From positions 23,009,001 to 23,069,000 of the forward strand of contig NC_079882.1 in NCBI RefSeq assembly GCF_029227915.1: a stretch of DNA of 60,000 nucleotides, in the 5' to 3' direction. Positions 38,196 through 49,603 of the stretch are shown one piece after another. Positions within the stretch are counted from its first letter, which is position 1. Every line of letters starts with the position of its first letter. The DNA is from Hydractinia symbiolongicarpus. Taxonomy: Eukaryota > Cnidaria > Hydrozoa > Anthoathecata > Hydractiniidae. The notes beneath the pieces are model-generated. The model was not told the origin of the DNA and made no database searches. It saw only the letters and a program-made list of their open reading frames with translations. A program made the position numbers and the translations under genes.

Positions 38196-38449
38196 TTAAA
38201 ACAGAAAACTGGTGCAAAACTGCGAGTAAAAAAATGGTACTTAAAAATAAATATTACAAAAATGCACATCATTTATATTATTATTCGTTGATAAAATATG
38301 TCTATAATAATTTTCAAATCCATAACGGAACAGATTAAATTTAACAAAACCGAATAAAATAATTTCTGACATGTCTCACTGTAATTTTTACATTATGTAT
38401 TATTACTTTTATTATATGTATTATTTTTATTATTAATATTAAAATTGTT

Positions 38450-38567
38450 TAGCCAGGATAGCCTATTCGGTTCCGATTGACACTGCTATCAAAAAAGGGT
38501 CCTGCGAAGGGGTCCTAGTGCATTTAAATCTTCATTTGAGCTACGAAAGTTGTGTGACCACAGCAAT
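38450..38567 (+). repeat. Dispersed repeat, copy 2
   Basis: Same-orientation relative of 20168-20282: GACACTGCTATCAA, GGGTCCTAGTGCATTTAAA, GAGCTACGAAAG and ACCACAGCAAT occur in the same order. Confidence 0.7.
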
Positions 38568-39458
38568 CGCTTAACTAGATATTCGCCTAAGAATCTCCAA
38601 CCCTGGAACGGAACCAATTTCAGATTAGTGCATCAGTTTGTCTAAAACTTAAAAAATGCACTTTAAAAAAATCCCTAAAGTAAGAGTCTCTCCTTTTCAG
38701 AATTTTCCATAAAATCCTTGCTAAAAACAGAAATCCAACTCGAAATCCAAAAAACCATTCTAAAATCATGGATAAAATTAATGAAAGAAATTTTTTCGTG
38801 AGTTTTCAACACGAACAAATGGGTGAAATTGGCACCACTCTAAGTGGCTACATTTGCGCACACGTTAGCCAGGTAGATAACGTGTAAAATTTGCTAGTGT
38901 TATTCTTCAGCGCGCCCTTATAACGAAATAATCCACGCCGCGGCATACAAAGATCTTAAAATTCGAGAAAAATGGTTGTGCTGTCGTCAGCAACAATAAG
39001 GATGTTTCAAGAAAAGATCCGAAGTCTGAAGTCTGCCGTAAATATTGACAAGTGAATTTTGAAAATGCGCCACTCTAATATAGAAACAACGAAAGGGATC
39101 ACTTGTGGCCGCTAAATTAGAAAATTACCGTGATTCATTATATTTTGTCCACGATTGAAGATCAAAATCTGGAGTACTTGAGCAAAGTCCAAGAAGGCTT
39201 GCAACTTTGGCAAACTTTTAAACGCTAAAATTCTGAAGACATACCATATGATTTGATATAGTAGGTATCAGCTACAGAACTTTTAAGAATTCTCGTCGTC
39301 AGGTAAATATTTTACTTGTGAAAACTATTAGTCAATCGCTGAAAAACACTGACCGTACGAGAAAAAAGCTGCTAAGAGCATTATTCAAGGTGATGCAAAT
39401 CACTTGCCACAAAGGACAAGATGGTTGGTGAAATCAGAAACCATTTGCGCCTATTGAA
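38568..39458. other. 3' flank of MFSD8, no gene seen
   Basis: This stretch presumably includes the MFSD8 3' UTR. I did not find a canonical AATAAA on the minus strand in the first few hundred bases after the stop codon; an AATAAT occurs about 70 nt after it. Confidence 0.4.
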
Positions 39459-42400
39459 TTAGACACTTGGACTACCAGCAGTATATGAATCAAGCTTAGA
39501 CAGAACTCGTCTCCGTTTGTTGTAAGGCACAAGACGTCTCCAGAACAAAGCAAACAGTACAAGAACTAACGTGAGCATGCAGATTATACTAACAGCTGTC
39601 CAACGCATACCATAATGTCTGTACATAGCTGTAACATACAACGGTCCAGTGACGCGAGCAAAACACCCGGCACCCGATAACCAGCCCATATACTTTCCCT
39701 AAAATGTAATTTAAAAAATATTTACGATGCAAGATTAGTCAAGTCGTTTTTTATAACGGGGTTTTTTATTCCCTCACAAAAGAGTATACTTTACTAAACA
39801 TCCTGGTCTTTTTTGTTTCATTTGGACAGAGACAGATATAATAGGTAACATATTAGAATTAAAAATGTTTTAAGCATTTTAATCCGATAGTAATGTCATT
39901 TACATAACTAACAAAGTCTCAAGCTACGGTAACCTTACCTGTGGAAATGGTCCAATGGTCTTCGAATACAACACATTTAAGATTACTACAGCAATAGGGT
40001 AACCAATTCCTACCAACGTTGCTCCCGTCAAAAACTGGCCGAATGATAGAGACGGTGTATTGTGGCACCAAGCATAATTATAAGGACAGCCACCGCCTTC
40101 GCTTGCATCATTGGTTACCACCGTCGCATTTATCACTGTAAAAGTATAATAAAAAATATTCCCGCCACCCAGAACATTCATAATGTGTTAAAACGAAACT
40201 ATTTTTCTATTCACAAGTTTAAAAGGTTTAAAAGATGAAAATTTTCTCTAAAAAAGAAAAGTAGCTAATGCTTGACATAAAAAGCATCATGAATTATTTA
40301 CATTTCCTGACTTTTTTTGCGTCTAAATCCGCAGAAAAGTGTGAAAATTAATACCCGCAAAAATAGGTAACATAAAGGTAGTAATAAAGAGCATAAATAT
40401 ATTCAACAAAACAATGTAACAGTTTTCAATGCCGCGTATATAATTGTCAGCGATGGATTTGGACTGAGAGTTTTCACCCCCGAGAAATTTTCAACGGGTA
40501 GAGTATTAAGTAAACTAGTCGGTGGCCCGTGGAAAAATCCACGGGTTTGCTACTTGCAGTACCATTTTGCGGAACAGACAGACAGACGTATACGGATATT
40601 AAATTATAGATGAGAGGAATACATACCAGCCTTGGTAAGCTTTGGATATCCCGGTCCCCAGGGTAAATAAATTATAAACCCTGCTAACATAATAAGAAAT
40701 CCAATCAACACAACAGCACGATCACCCAACCTTTAAACAAAACAAAAAAACAATAACTAGCTCCCTAAACAGATTGGTAGTAGTTCGCAGCATATTAAAA
40801 AAAAGCATTGAGCACTGCACACATACTTTTTCGCCAGAGGTGCAGTAAGAAGAAAACACACAATAGCAACGATACCAGAAATGGAAAGCAGAACGGAACC
40901 ATAGAACACAGTTTTACTTCGAGACCAAGCATACTCATTCATTATTAGTGGTGACAAAATCCTAAAAAGAATAATAAAATTATTTGCATGCACACAAATT
41001 TGTTTTAAACTTTCTTTTCATGAAGAAAAAAACGTTTATCAACATTAACTCTCTTAATGTTGTAAATAAATTTCAATAATGTATATGTTCTCAACAAAAA
41101 TAATACATTGTTGGCAGATATTCACAACAGTTATTAACTCCAAAATATTTTAACAATAAAAAAAAAATCCAGAATTGATAAAAACATATTCATTGTGCCC
41201 ACTACATTCTTGCCACAACATATTGTTAAAAATTGTAAATATAAGCTCTAGAAGCAACTTAAACCTGTTCGCCAACTTGACTTTTAAAAATACAAGTCCA
41301 GAATGTCAAAGTAGGGGAACTCGCAAAACTTCACTAGAGGTGGTCCATGAAACCGTGGAATTAATTACAGCCCCTTTTATTAAGACTATTGCCAAACATT
41401 TTCTTTAAAGCAAAAGTACAGATTTTTCAAAGAGAAACATAAAAATGTGTTTTCATTTAAAAGTATGAATTTGAAGTTCAGAAAGATAAAGAGATTTGTT
41501 TAAAAATAAACTAACGAAAAAATATATTTTCTCTGTGGCAGCAGTTTCAAAAATAATTGTTAAATCGGTTCTGCCTTGCAGTGTTTTCGTTTCCATTGGA
41601 GTATAGGAATCTTCGTTTTTCTCCAATACCACGTTTGTGGATGTTTTTTGTTGCAAAATACACACAAAGTTAGAGAACAAGGCGTCACTGATAATTATTG
41701 CTGTAAAATTTTACAAAAACTTTTTTTTGGTTTCGTCTGAAAAATATTGATCGTCCTCCGTGACTTAAAATGCAAAAAAACGAAAATATATAGCTACCTA
41801 CGTCTCATTCAACGCAAAAATGGACATCGACACAAACCATAATATTATACACACAATGATCACGGGAAAGTCGATTGGTTCAAATGACATGGAAGCTAGT
41901 AAAAAAATGACAAATATATGTTTATATATTTGTGCCCGTTTATCTAGCTACAGAAGCGAAGCCACACATTTTTTTGTTCAAACGGGCGTGATTGTAAATC
42001 TCTGGACCGTTTCTTGTAAGTTCCTAAGGATTCCTCGCCATGGTTGGGAAATTTGGACCATCTACATTGACTAAAATGCAATCCAAATTCGTGATATTTT
42101 TTAACTTGCCCCTTTTTAGGTAGCAGTGCAAAGAAGGACATACAACACAATACCTCGTCTTAACCTTTTAACTTCTTCTTTAAATTTCTCCTTTGCACCA
42201 CCAACATCTTCAACATAGTAAAATGTCAACAATACAGCATTAACAACACTCAAGATAATCATCAAATAACAAGGGGCCGTATAAATGTTAAAATAGAACT
42301 TCATAGAGCTAACATACACTCCATTGGACGGTACCACTTTCGATAAAGCTTGCAGTGCTAAAAAACAGTAACTTAGACAGTGATCTACACAATGTATAGT

Positions 42401-44431
42401 ACACGATGAAAAAAAGTGGAAAAAGAGTAGTAGTTCTGCAAAGCAGTTTTAGTAAACAAAAAGACAACAAGGGTATGCATATGTTCAAAATAACCACCGA
42501 AGCAATACATACAATGTTCATTTTAATCCACTGATGTTAGGTAAAAGAAAGTCTCAATTTAAAATAACGTTATATATGCAAAATGTCTGCACAACATACC
42601 TGGACCAATAAAGAAACCAATAGCTTGCCATAATGAAATGTATGACATTATTTTTCCTCTTTCATCTTCAGTTGACAATCTAGCACCAACTGTCCTTGCT
42701 ACTGATACTGATCCTATACAAGAAAATGAATTTTATTTCTTTTATAGGGATTTTATTATTTAATTAAAAACTTTTTGATATGGCAATGAATGATTGGAAC
42801 TAAGTACAGAATCCATAGCCAAAAGTTTCGTACGAAGTGAAACCACATAAAAGAGTATATATTTAAAAAAATTATGAGCAGGGTTTCATATAAGAGGTAC
42901 CTGCCCTCATGAAAATCGGCAACTAAAAGAAAATTTGATTGCAACAATATTATTTCACTAAAAATATGAATAAAGGAGTCTTGGTATAGTATATACTACT
43001 AAAATTATTTAGTGATGAAAAAAATAATACAATTACCAGCACTTAAACCAAGCATTAACCGGGCACCAAAGACTACCCAAATTCCATCAGCACCAAAGGG
43101 CTGTGCATATGCGTACAAACCACTACCCAAAGCCAACAGAATGCAAGATAATACAAGAGGTTCAATTCCTCTTCTTCTGTCACACCAATAACCAAAGATA
43201 ACAGAACTAACCATTTGTGATAAGCTATAACCAGCATTGATGTACCCCATAAATGGCTCACTCACAGACTGATCTAGCTGATACAAAATAAGTTAAAATT
43301 ACAAAAATTAAAAGAACGGGTTTTAAAAGTTAGTATTGGTGGGCAAAATAACTGCCAACTAGCTATATAGCAAATTTTTATTCAGATATAGGAACACCAT
43401 TTTTAAAAAAAACAAACGGTTAGATGCCGCTGCAGTGAAATAATTTTAATTTATTACCTTTCGAAGAAATGGCCACAATGAAGACATAACAATAGAAAAA
43501 CCTGCAAGAAGGAATAATAAACAATATAGCAAGGGCAAGATCAACATGAATATACATCACAATAGGAAATCTGATTTTAGTAAGAATATAATAAAAAATA
43601 TATATACTTATTGATCCAACAAACATTGTAAAATACAGCACATTAAAGGTTCTTCTTCGTATCTTATTGGTGAGTGCAATATCACGATATGAAATGCTTT
43701 CAGATGATCCATAACTGAAAAAAGAAATTCTAAATTGCATCTGAAGTGAAAGAAAATAATGATAGCTTCTTTGCCTTTATTTAAAACTAGTAGGGCGTCA
43801 CAATAGGAATAGAAATTGGTTTGTTATTATCATACTTGTGGAAAAAAGTTCATAAATGTTTGTATTTTTTTTACTTTCATTAAAATGTTTTTAATGCAAG
43901 TTATAAACTACAAAAATATCTTATACGAAGTGGAGCTCATCTTTTCTTAAAAATATAGCTGAAATAATGTCAAATTAAATTGTTGTTTTTTACTTTTCTT
44001 CACTTCCTTGTCATGTTTTTTATGCGGCTAAAAATTTGCACGGAAGATGTGATGTAAGTTGCATAAGTGGTGTCAATTTACGTTAAATTTTTACATAAAA
44101 TAAAAGAATGAATGAACATTTTCCCTTGTGTACACTCTTTCATAAAAAAATATGTGCATGTGAATGTAGATTTAATGTAAGACTTAAATAGAAAGACATT
44201 TTATTTATATAGAAGTGTATTTATCTTTTTGATTATTTAATATGGGTTTACATGGAAGTATTATAGGGTCAATTTTTTGTTTATGTTTGAATTATTGTTT
44301 CCACCTTGAATGAAATTAACTCATGGTTTATATATTATTACAGGAAATAAATTAACTCATTAAACCAACCTTTTGTCATCAGCATTGACACTCTTTAATA
44401 AACCAGCATTTTCTTCATTATCTATTCCCAT
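39459..44431 (-). CDS. MFSD8: MFSD8/CLN7 homologue, lysosomal major-facilitator membrane protein, 11 exons
   Basis: Minus-strand exons (5' to 3'): 44431-44370, 43714-43608, 43501-43458, 43277-43037, 42713-42600, 42357-42154, 41895-41802, 40961-40827, 40730-40627, 40135-39939, 39698-39459. All introns are GT-AG, every phase agrees, and 1542 coding nt give 513 aa, close to human MFSD8 (518). Family landmarks: SIVMSSLWPFLRK in the first helix region; the MFS motif-A loop GYWCDRRRG (about residues 100-108); WQAIGFFIGP; SIFALNETILSPLIMNEYAW across an exon junction; AWCHNTP, LTGATLVGIGYP and YMGWLSGAGCFARVTGP near the C-terminus. E7-N-A-G-L-L12 is an acidic dileucine signal like the lysosomal sorting motif of the human protein. 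N371-A-T is a lumenal glycosylation sequon. Known role: endolysosomal membrane protein, reported to conduct chloride; its loss causes CLN7 disease in humans. The introns contain a Helitron-like insert but the frame is intact, so it is probably functional. Confidence 0.96.
40515..40610 (-). mobile_element. 96-bp Helitron-like copy inside an MFSD8 intron
   Basis: On the minus strand: A, then TCTATAATTTAATATCCGTA, the GTCTGTCTGTCTG block, AAAATGGTACTGCAAGTAGC, then the hairpin CCCGTGGATTTTTCCACGGG, then CCACCGACTAG followed by T. The insert sits in the intron between exons 9 and 10, in sense with MFSD8; its 5' end is only 16 bp from the exon 9 splice donor. Confidence 0.85.
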
Positions 44432-45139
44432 ATTTAAACTAACATAAGAGCATAACAAAACATGTATATTGTAAATCACTAAAATAACAATTTTTTACAT
44501 CTTAGTCAGCCATAATAATTATATTAAAGTATATAAAGCCCTATTGATCCAATAACCCATTGAAATAATTTGTGTATTCTACCATAGGTCAATAATAAAG
44601 ACATGTTTGATAAGTAAAAACACTAATCAAAGGTTGATACAAAGTTACATTAATCTATATATTGCAAAAAAATTGAATCAATATTTTGGAAAATAAACTT
44701 TGTGATACCTTGTCCACAGGTTACATATTACAGTATATTATATATTATATAAATATACTGAAGATGGCCGCAGTTTCGACTGAAAGCTTTCGTTAAATAT
44801 AAATTGAATTTTTCAACTCGCCAATGTCTTTTTTTATTTAAATACATATACTTAACTTATATTGTAATATAATATAGTATATAACATACAACTACTGCTA
44901 TCTAAAATGACTCATTGTGAAAATGCTCTGATATTTAAATATGGAAAAAATTTAGAGCACCATCAAGAGCTCAGCAAAATAATTCAGTACTTATTGACAT
45001 CATTAAAGATTATTAACACCATTACAACTGGCAACTTTATGTTGTTTGTTTGCTTCATGTTTAAATGACCCATAGTGATGTGTAAGGATTGCCTCTTAAG
45101 AGAATAAGTATGCCCTATGCTTTAAAATAAAAACCCATA
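44432..45139. other. Upstream of MFSD8, no gene seen
   Basis: Contains an A/T-only near-palindrome (CAGTATATTATATATTATAT... at 44731-44760), directly followed by CTGAAGATGGCCGCAGTTTC (44758-44777) and a TGAAAGC. This resembles text often seen near retroelement ends, but no element could be bounded. The MFSD8 promoter should be here; no core element was recognised. Confidence 0.4.
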
Positions 45140-45234
45140 AGAACTGAGCCAGTACCCACCAAAACCGAGCAGGATTCCACTCAAAACAACCAGGAACTCG
45201 CCAGAAACAAGCAGAAACTCACCAAGATTTGAGC
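45140..45234. repeat. Minisatellite, about 22-bp unit, about 4 copies
   Basis: Diverged units like CACCAAAACCGAGCAGGATT, CGCCAGAAACAAGCAGAAACT. The units differ at several positions. Confidence 0.6.
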
Positions 45235-45418
45235 CTAACAAAAATATTTCTCCTCCAAAAAACAAAACATCTGCATCTATTTGAAAGACACAAATTTGAC
45301 AGGCTTGATATGACGAGACCCCACTTCAACTTTGTCTCCAATTGAAAACAAATAAATATTTGTGATTTATGCCCAATGTCCAGAAAATATATATATTAAC
45401 GACAGATAATCCATATAA

Positions 45419-45547
45419 TCTATATTATAATACCTGTATACATCTCTCTGTCTTTCACGCAAAATGGTAGCCACAGTAGCGAGATAAAAAATGCAATAAA
45501 TAAATGGCGGGCGAACTTCGTGGATTTATCCACTGGCCCCTGACTAG
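45419..45547 (+). mobile_element. 129-bp non-autonomous Helitron-like copy with textbook ends
   Basis: The flanking base on the left is A45418. The element starts TCTATATTATAATACCTGTA, then TCTCTCTGTCTTTC, AAAATGGTAGCCACAGTAGC, a perfect GTGGAT-TT-ATCCAC hairpin at 45520-45533, exactly 10 nt, then CTAG (45544-45547) and flanking T45548. This matches the Helitron rule: insertion between A and T, 5'-TC, 3' hairpin about 10 nt before CTAG. No coding capacity. Confidence 0.85.
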
Positions 45548-45989
45548 TATCAAATAAAGAAGTTTACAAGCTGAAATCTATTTTTAAGAAGAGAGAAAGA
45601 TAGTAGCTCAAAGAATTTAATTTCAGTGTTTTTGGAAATTGTTTCCCAAAAATGTATAAATAAGGTAATAACCATTTCCCTATGTTTTTGATTTTTCGAC
45701 ACAATGCATATGTGTGCATGGAATTTTGCAAGCATCCACATTTTGTCCTGTCCATACCATGTTAAAAGTGAAAAAAGTTTGCAGGAAGAAAACATTGCCC
45801 CAAATATTTGCAATTCGTTGCAATTAAAATAAAGTGGAATTAATGAGAATTGGTAATCACATTATGTAGAATTAATGGGGATAAGTTTGATGGGTAAAAA
45901 ATTACAACCCTTATTCCATTATAAAAAAGTCATATATACATTACTTCTTTCAAGCAAGAAAATAAAACAGTTATCAGTAAGTTTATGCT

Positions 45990-46052
45990 TTAGTTCTGGT
46001 GGGTTAATGCTTGGTTCTGGTGTGTTAATGCTTGATTCTAGTGGGTTCAACA
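45990..46052. repeat. 21-bp tandem repeat, 3 units
   Basis: Three units of the form TTGGTTCTGGTGKGTTAATG plus C. The period is a multiple of three, so one frame stays open across it (SGGLMLGSGVLML), but there is no sign of a gene around it. Confidence 0.7.
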
Positions 46053-46315
46053 TGCTGTAGTGAGTACGCTTAGCAGATCCGCAGGTGTACAGGCAGGGAT
46101 ATAGATAGCTAGCTGTGCATATTTTACTATTTCACATCGCTACCCTTACAAATATTAAGGGATATATATACACTATGTCTATTATTTCCAGGAAGAGTCA
46201 TGGCATAGGGTATTTAATGTTAATTTTGAGCTATGCAGACCCAATTAGTCCCAATTATTGGTTCTACGCTCTACCCAGAACTCTCTGCAACATCCAAGTC
46301 CACACAGTGGTCAGT

Positions 46316-46643
46316 CAGGGAAAACAGCAAATTAGGTTCATCTCCTAATTAAGCCATGCTGATATCCTAATTAGGATATGAAATCGTATTTTTAACTTTA
46401 AAATTAAAAATTTTAAATTTAAAAAAAATACAAAAATACAATAAAAAAAAAAAATTTTGAAATTTGGCTGCACAAAGAGAGTGAAATAAAGATGCGGATA
46501 GCGAGTTAACGGTGATTTTTTTGCTTTTAGAAAATTTTCATAGCCTAATTAGGATAGCATAACTAAGTAAGGTTAGGAATTCTTCTCCTAATTAGGCGAA
46601 TAGCCTAATTAGTTTATGATATCCTAATTTGCTGTTTTCCCTG
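46316..46643. mobile_element. 328-bp MITE with 21-bp perfect terminal inverted repeats
   Basis: The left end CAGGGAAAACAGCAAATTAG plus G is repeated exactly, inverted, at 46623-46643. The interior carries several CCTAATTAGG palindromes (one extended to ATATCCTAATTAGGATAT near 46363-46380) and a poly-A/T centre, with no coding frame. A target-site duplication could not be settled from the flanks. The CAGGG start is reminiscent of hAT ends, but this is not enough for a superfamily call. Confidence 0.8.
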
Positions 46644-47813
46644 ATTGGTCCTGATTGGTGGTGTGGCCATCTCCCCAATTTCCCTCACATGGCCTGGGTT
46701 AACCTGAGGCTATGGTAACATTCTCTTTTCTTCCACAAAGTGCGAGTATTATAACCATAAACCTACGAAGCCATTATTAGAGATAGTGGTGTAAGGAGGA
46801 GGGTCAAAAATAGGGTGCTTTTTAGACACAATTAGATAAATTTGTTTATCACATCTTAAAAAGCTCTGACAATGTAATTAAATGACAGTGAAAGTTGTTT
46901 TTTATGCTCCTGCTGAACAGACAAATTTACTTTCGCCTTTTAAAATCCTTAAATAACCACACAAAATGGGGAGTACTATTAGACACTTCTTTTCCGCACA
47001 CAGCAGCGTCGCCATTTTAAGGACACTCTCATCCGTTTAATCCGTTTGGAATTTTCCGTTCGCCCGGAAGAGTTTTGTTTTATAGCAAGTTAATACCTTT
47101 CTTTGTTTCCAAACCTCTTTGAGTTAAACCTGTTTGTCTGGGTTCGAGAAGGAATCAAAACATTATATTCAACAATTAACATATAGGAGACATTAAGCGT
47201 GAAAAGATAACATTTGAACATTAAAATGTGAACATGGCATGATTTAATTTATTAAAGTTTTCTACTCTGTAGAGCACTCATCTCGCTGATAGTAAACTTT
47301 TAATAGATTTTTTAATTAATAGCTCGTAGGACTTATCCTTTATAGACAGAACGGCTGCCCTTCAAACACAAATATTAATTGCTCTTCAAAGGACGAAAGC
47401 AACTTTTTGCCGTATCCTGGTTGTCAGTTTTTATTTTTCCGAAATCAGCTCCGCTAGGCGTGCGGAAAAATTCTGGCAATTCCCCTTTCCCTCTATACGG
47501 CTAATTCCCAATGCATTGTGGTAGTTGTATTCTACAGTTTTCTCTCCCAGAAGCGAGAGTTTGTAAATAAATAACAGCATTCTTTTTATTGTGGCGATAA
47601 AAACACGCTACGCTCCATACTACATACAGCCGGCGACAGAAAATACAAGTGATGTAAATCATCCATGTTCTATTTCCAGAATCCTCACCTATTAGGCTTT
47701 CTTCTTTCCTTTTTCATTTTACTCGTAAGCCTTCGTCAGTTCTTGATTCGCGTGTCGTTTTAAATTAATGGCCTAAATACCCGTACGTCAAAAAAATCTA
47801 TTTAACCTGCTTG
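46644..47813. other. Intergenic, no gene seen
   Basis: No recognisable domain or bounded repeat. Confidence 0.4.
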
Positions 47814-48666
47814 CTAAAAACCTCTCGCACAAACATCCGATCCAGCTTCATCTCCTGTAATAGTGCTTTTTTGCTTAAATTGTTCTCCCGAGAAAGGCGT
47901 TAAACGAGGTTTAACATCAACATCTTTGTACATTCCGTCAAGCAACTTAGCAACAATGTTTCTCAGTACATAATGTTGCAGCGAAATGAATCCTCCTCTT
48001 TAGCAGGATAGAGCATGTTGTGTAGGTCAAAAGAAGAATCACATTTGCACTTACATTGCAACCCAACTTCGTTTCCAGGGCATCTTGTATTCTTTCTGAC
48101 GTGTTTCCCTCGCGCAGGCCTGATATTAAAAATGAGACAACAGGCGCTGGGAGCAAGGTTGATGACAATCTTATTGAACATGTCGCCTTCTGCTTCGATT
48201 GAAATTGTCAACAGCCAGTTTGCAGCTCCTTCTTTACAAGAAAAGTTGGTACATAGCTTTATAATAAATTAGAATATGCCACACATAGATCATGTTCCCA
48301 AAATATTGGGAGGTAAATATGTGACACTATTCCTCTGAGTCCATCTAAAATAGACCTGATCCACCTTGTATTCATTTTATATAAGTGAGTAATGAGGCGA
48401 AGGTTTTGTGATGGTCAGTTTCTTTTGCATTTGGATGATTTTACTGCAATTGATTCAGTGTTTTTGTATCTAATTTTGGTACGCCATTAATCATGTGCTC
48501 TGATAAAAGTTTCATTACAGCATTGATTTGTTCTTTCATCATGCGTTGCTTCAAAGATTTTTAGAGGTCTTCTTGTATATTTGCCTCATGTAGAAGATCA
48601 CTCAAATTTCCAGCAACCCAGTTGTTCATACATCTTTCTGCTACATCTAGGTGATATCTGGTTTTT
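47814..48666 (-). pseudogene. Decayed R2-like (REL-endonuclease type) retroelement ORF, reverse transcriptase domain missing
   Basis: Minus-strand pieces occur in the order of a retroelement protein family common in cnidarian genomes. A segment upstream of the RT contains WVAGNLSDLLHEANIQ and, in another frame, LSEHMINGVPKLDT (about 48665-48420). A segment downstream of the RT contains KEGAANWLLTISIEAEGD (about 48250-48190), a cysteine/histidine stretch CKCKCDSSFDLHN, VLRNIVAKLLDGMYKDV and TGDEAGSDVCARGF, ending at a stop at 47814. The RT core between the two blocks is gone. Frame changes and stops interrupt the rest, and a short dispersed repeat (48105-48190) is inserted between the last two blocks. 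Assignment to the REL/CCHC class is inferred from the Cys-His block followed by an Asp-containing nuclease-like block. It cannot be active. Confidence 0.6.
48105..48190. repeat. Short dispersed repeat, copy A
   Basis: GAGACAACAGGCGCTGGGAG and CAAGGTTGATG match the copy at 55580-55640 (GAGACAACAGGCGCTGGAAA, CAAGGTCGAAG). It sits inside the retroelement relic and so inserted after that element. Confidence 0.7.
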
Positions 48667-48729
48667 AAAAATTTTGATGGATTAAATACCGTGCGCAGAC
48701 GCAACACAAAACGCAACACAAAAGTACTC

Positions 48730-48825
48730 AACTTCATTCCCAGGGCATTTTGCCTTTTTCATAAATTTGTTCCGCTCCTTAATAACGGCTCAGGGACCAG
48801 AAGACCATGGGGACGAACCTTCTCT
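48730..48825 (+). repeat. Short dispersed repeat of a related style
   Basis: CATTCCCAGGGCATTTTGCC at the left and GGCTCAGGGACCAGAAGACC, TGGGGACGAAC at the right are characteristic of short repeats that produce spurious protein pieces (GTRRPWGR). The ends are approximate. Confidence 0.5.
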
Positions 48826-49180
48826 TACACTGTTATCCAGTGTGTTGATATTAGTCACCGCGCAGCTCAAGTGGACACATTCTGTGTTTTAAATTTATGT
48901 TTTCACTCAGAATACTGAGTAAAAACCTTGCAGTGAATTCTAAGAGACCTGAGAAAAAGCCGCGCATCAAAAGACTGTATGGGAACCCTGATTGTATGTT
49001 TGGCGAGTCGCAAATCCCGACACAGTATTAGTCCTTCGCCCATTTTCGGTAACCGTTGACAATGTGAATATTTCTGAGTACAATATGGATGTAACTTAAA
49101 AGAAAAGTGTTTATTTTATTATTTTATTATAGAATTATAGTTCTTGTTAATTTAATTTTTGATTAAAAGTTAAAAAAGAC

Positions 49181-49603
49181 GTGGAAAGAAAAAGAAGTTT
49201 GTTTGCTAATTTTGATAACAACATTGATGACAATGTTCAGAGTATATATAACACACATCATGTGGTTATACAACATGATACTAACACATATAAACATCAA
49301 TTCGTGAATACTAGTGATCGCCGATTTCTAAAAAAACATTTTGGGGGGAAAAAAGTTAGACCCCAGTTTCAACAACCCTCACCCCTAGTATCATATAATA
49401 TTAATGTTATGGGTCACAGATTATATTATTCGTCTAGACTACTGTTAAAGAGACTGGTAAATCATGCTATCCAGTTAAACTGTTTCGACCTGGTGAAAGC
49501 ATACCATCAAAGACGGAAGAATCTTTGCGAATGTGTATCACATTTCCAACACCTTATGCAGTGTAGGATTAGGTTACGTATCTTGCTTGGACTGAGTGTG
49601 TAA
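49181..49603 (+). CDS. Unassigned open frame, 140 codons, no start codon at its head
   Basis: An open stretch that is long for such A+T-rich DNA, but the first in-frame ATG is only at 49409. I recognise no family. It is basic, with pieces like RRFLKKHFGGKKVRPQF and a leucine-rich C-terminal half (SSRLLLKRLVNHAIQ). It could be an exon whose partners I cannot see, a transposon remnant, or chance. No consistent splice partners were found on either side. It lies between the MFSD8 and TDO2 genes, next to retroelement debris, which makes a relic the likelier reading. Confidence 0.25.
   Translation: MERKRSLFANFDNNIDDNVQSIYNTHHVVIQHDTNTYKHQFVNTSDRRFLKKHFGGKKVRPQFQQPSPLVSYNINVMGHRLYYSSRLLLKRLVNHAIQLNCFDLVKAYHQRRKNLCECVSHFQHLMQCRIRLRILLGLSV

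Noticed and set aside
41453-41680. Minus-strand open frame between MFSD8 exons 7 and 8
   Set aside because: Does not match the MFSD8 family; splice phases connect exon 41802 directly to 40961, so it is intronic.
44731-44790. Possible self-cleaving ribozyme or retroelement end (CTGAAGATGG...GAAAGC)
   Set aside because: A hammerhead-like fold could not be completed: the core spacing is wrong and there is no matching partner stem.
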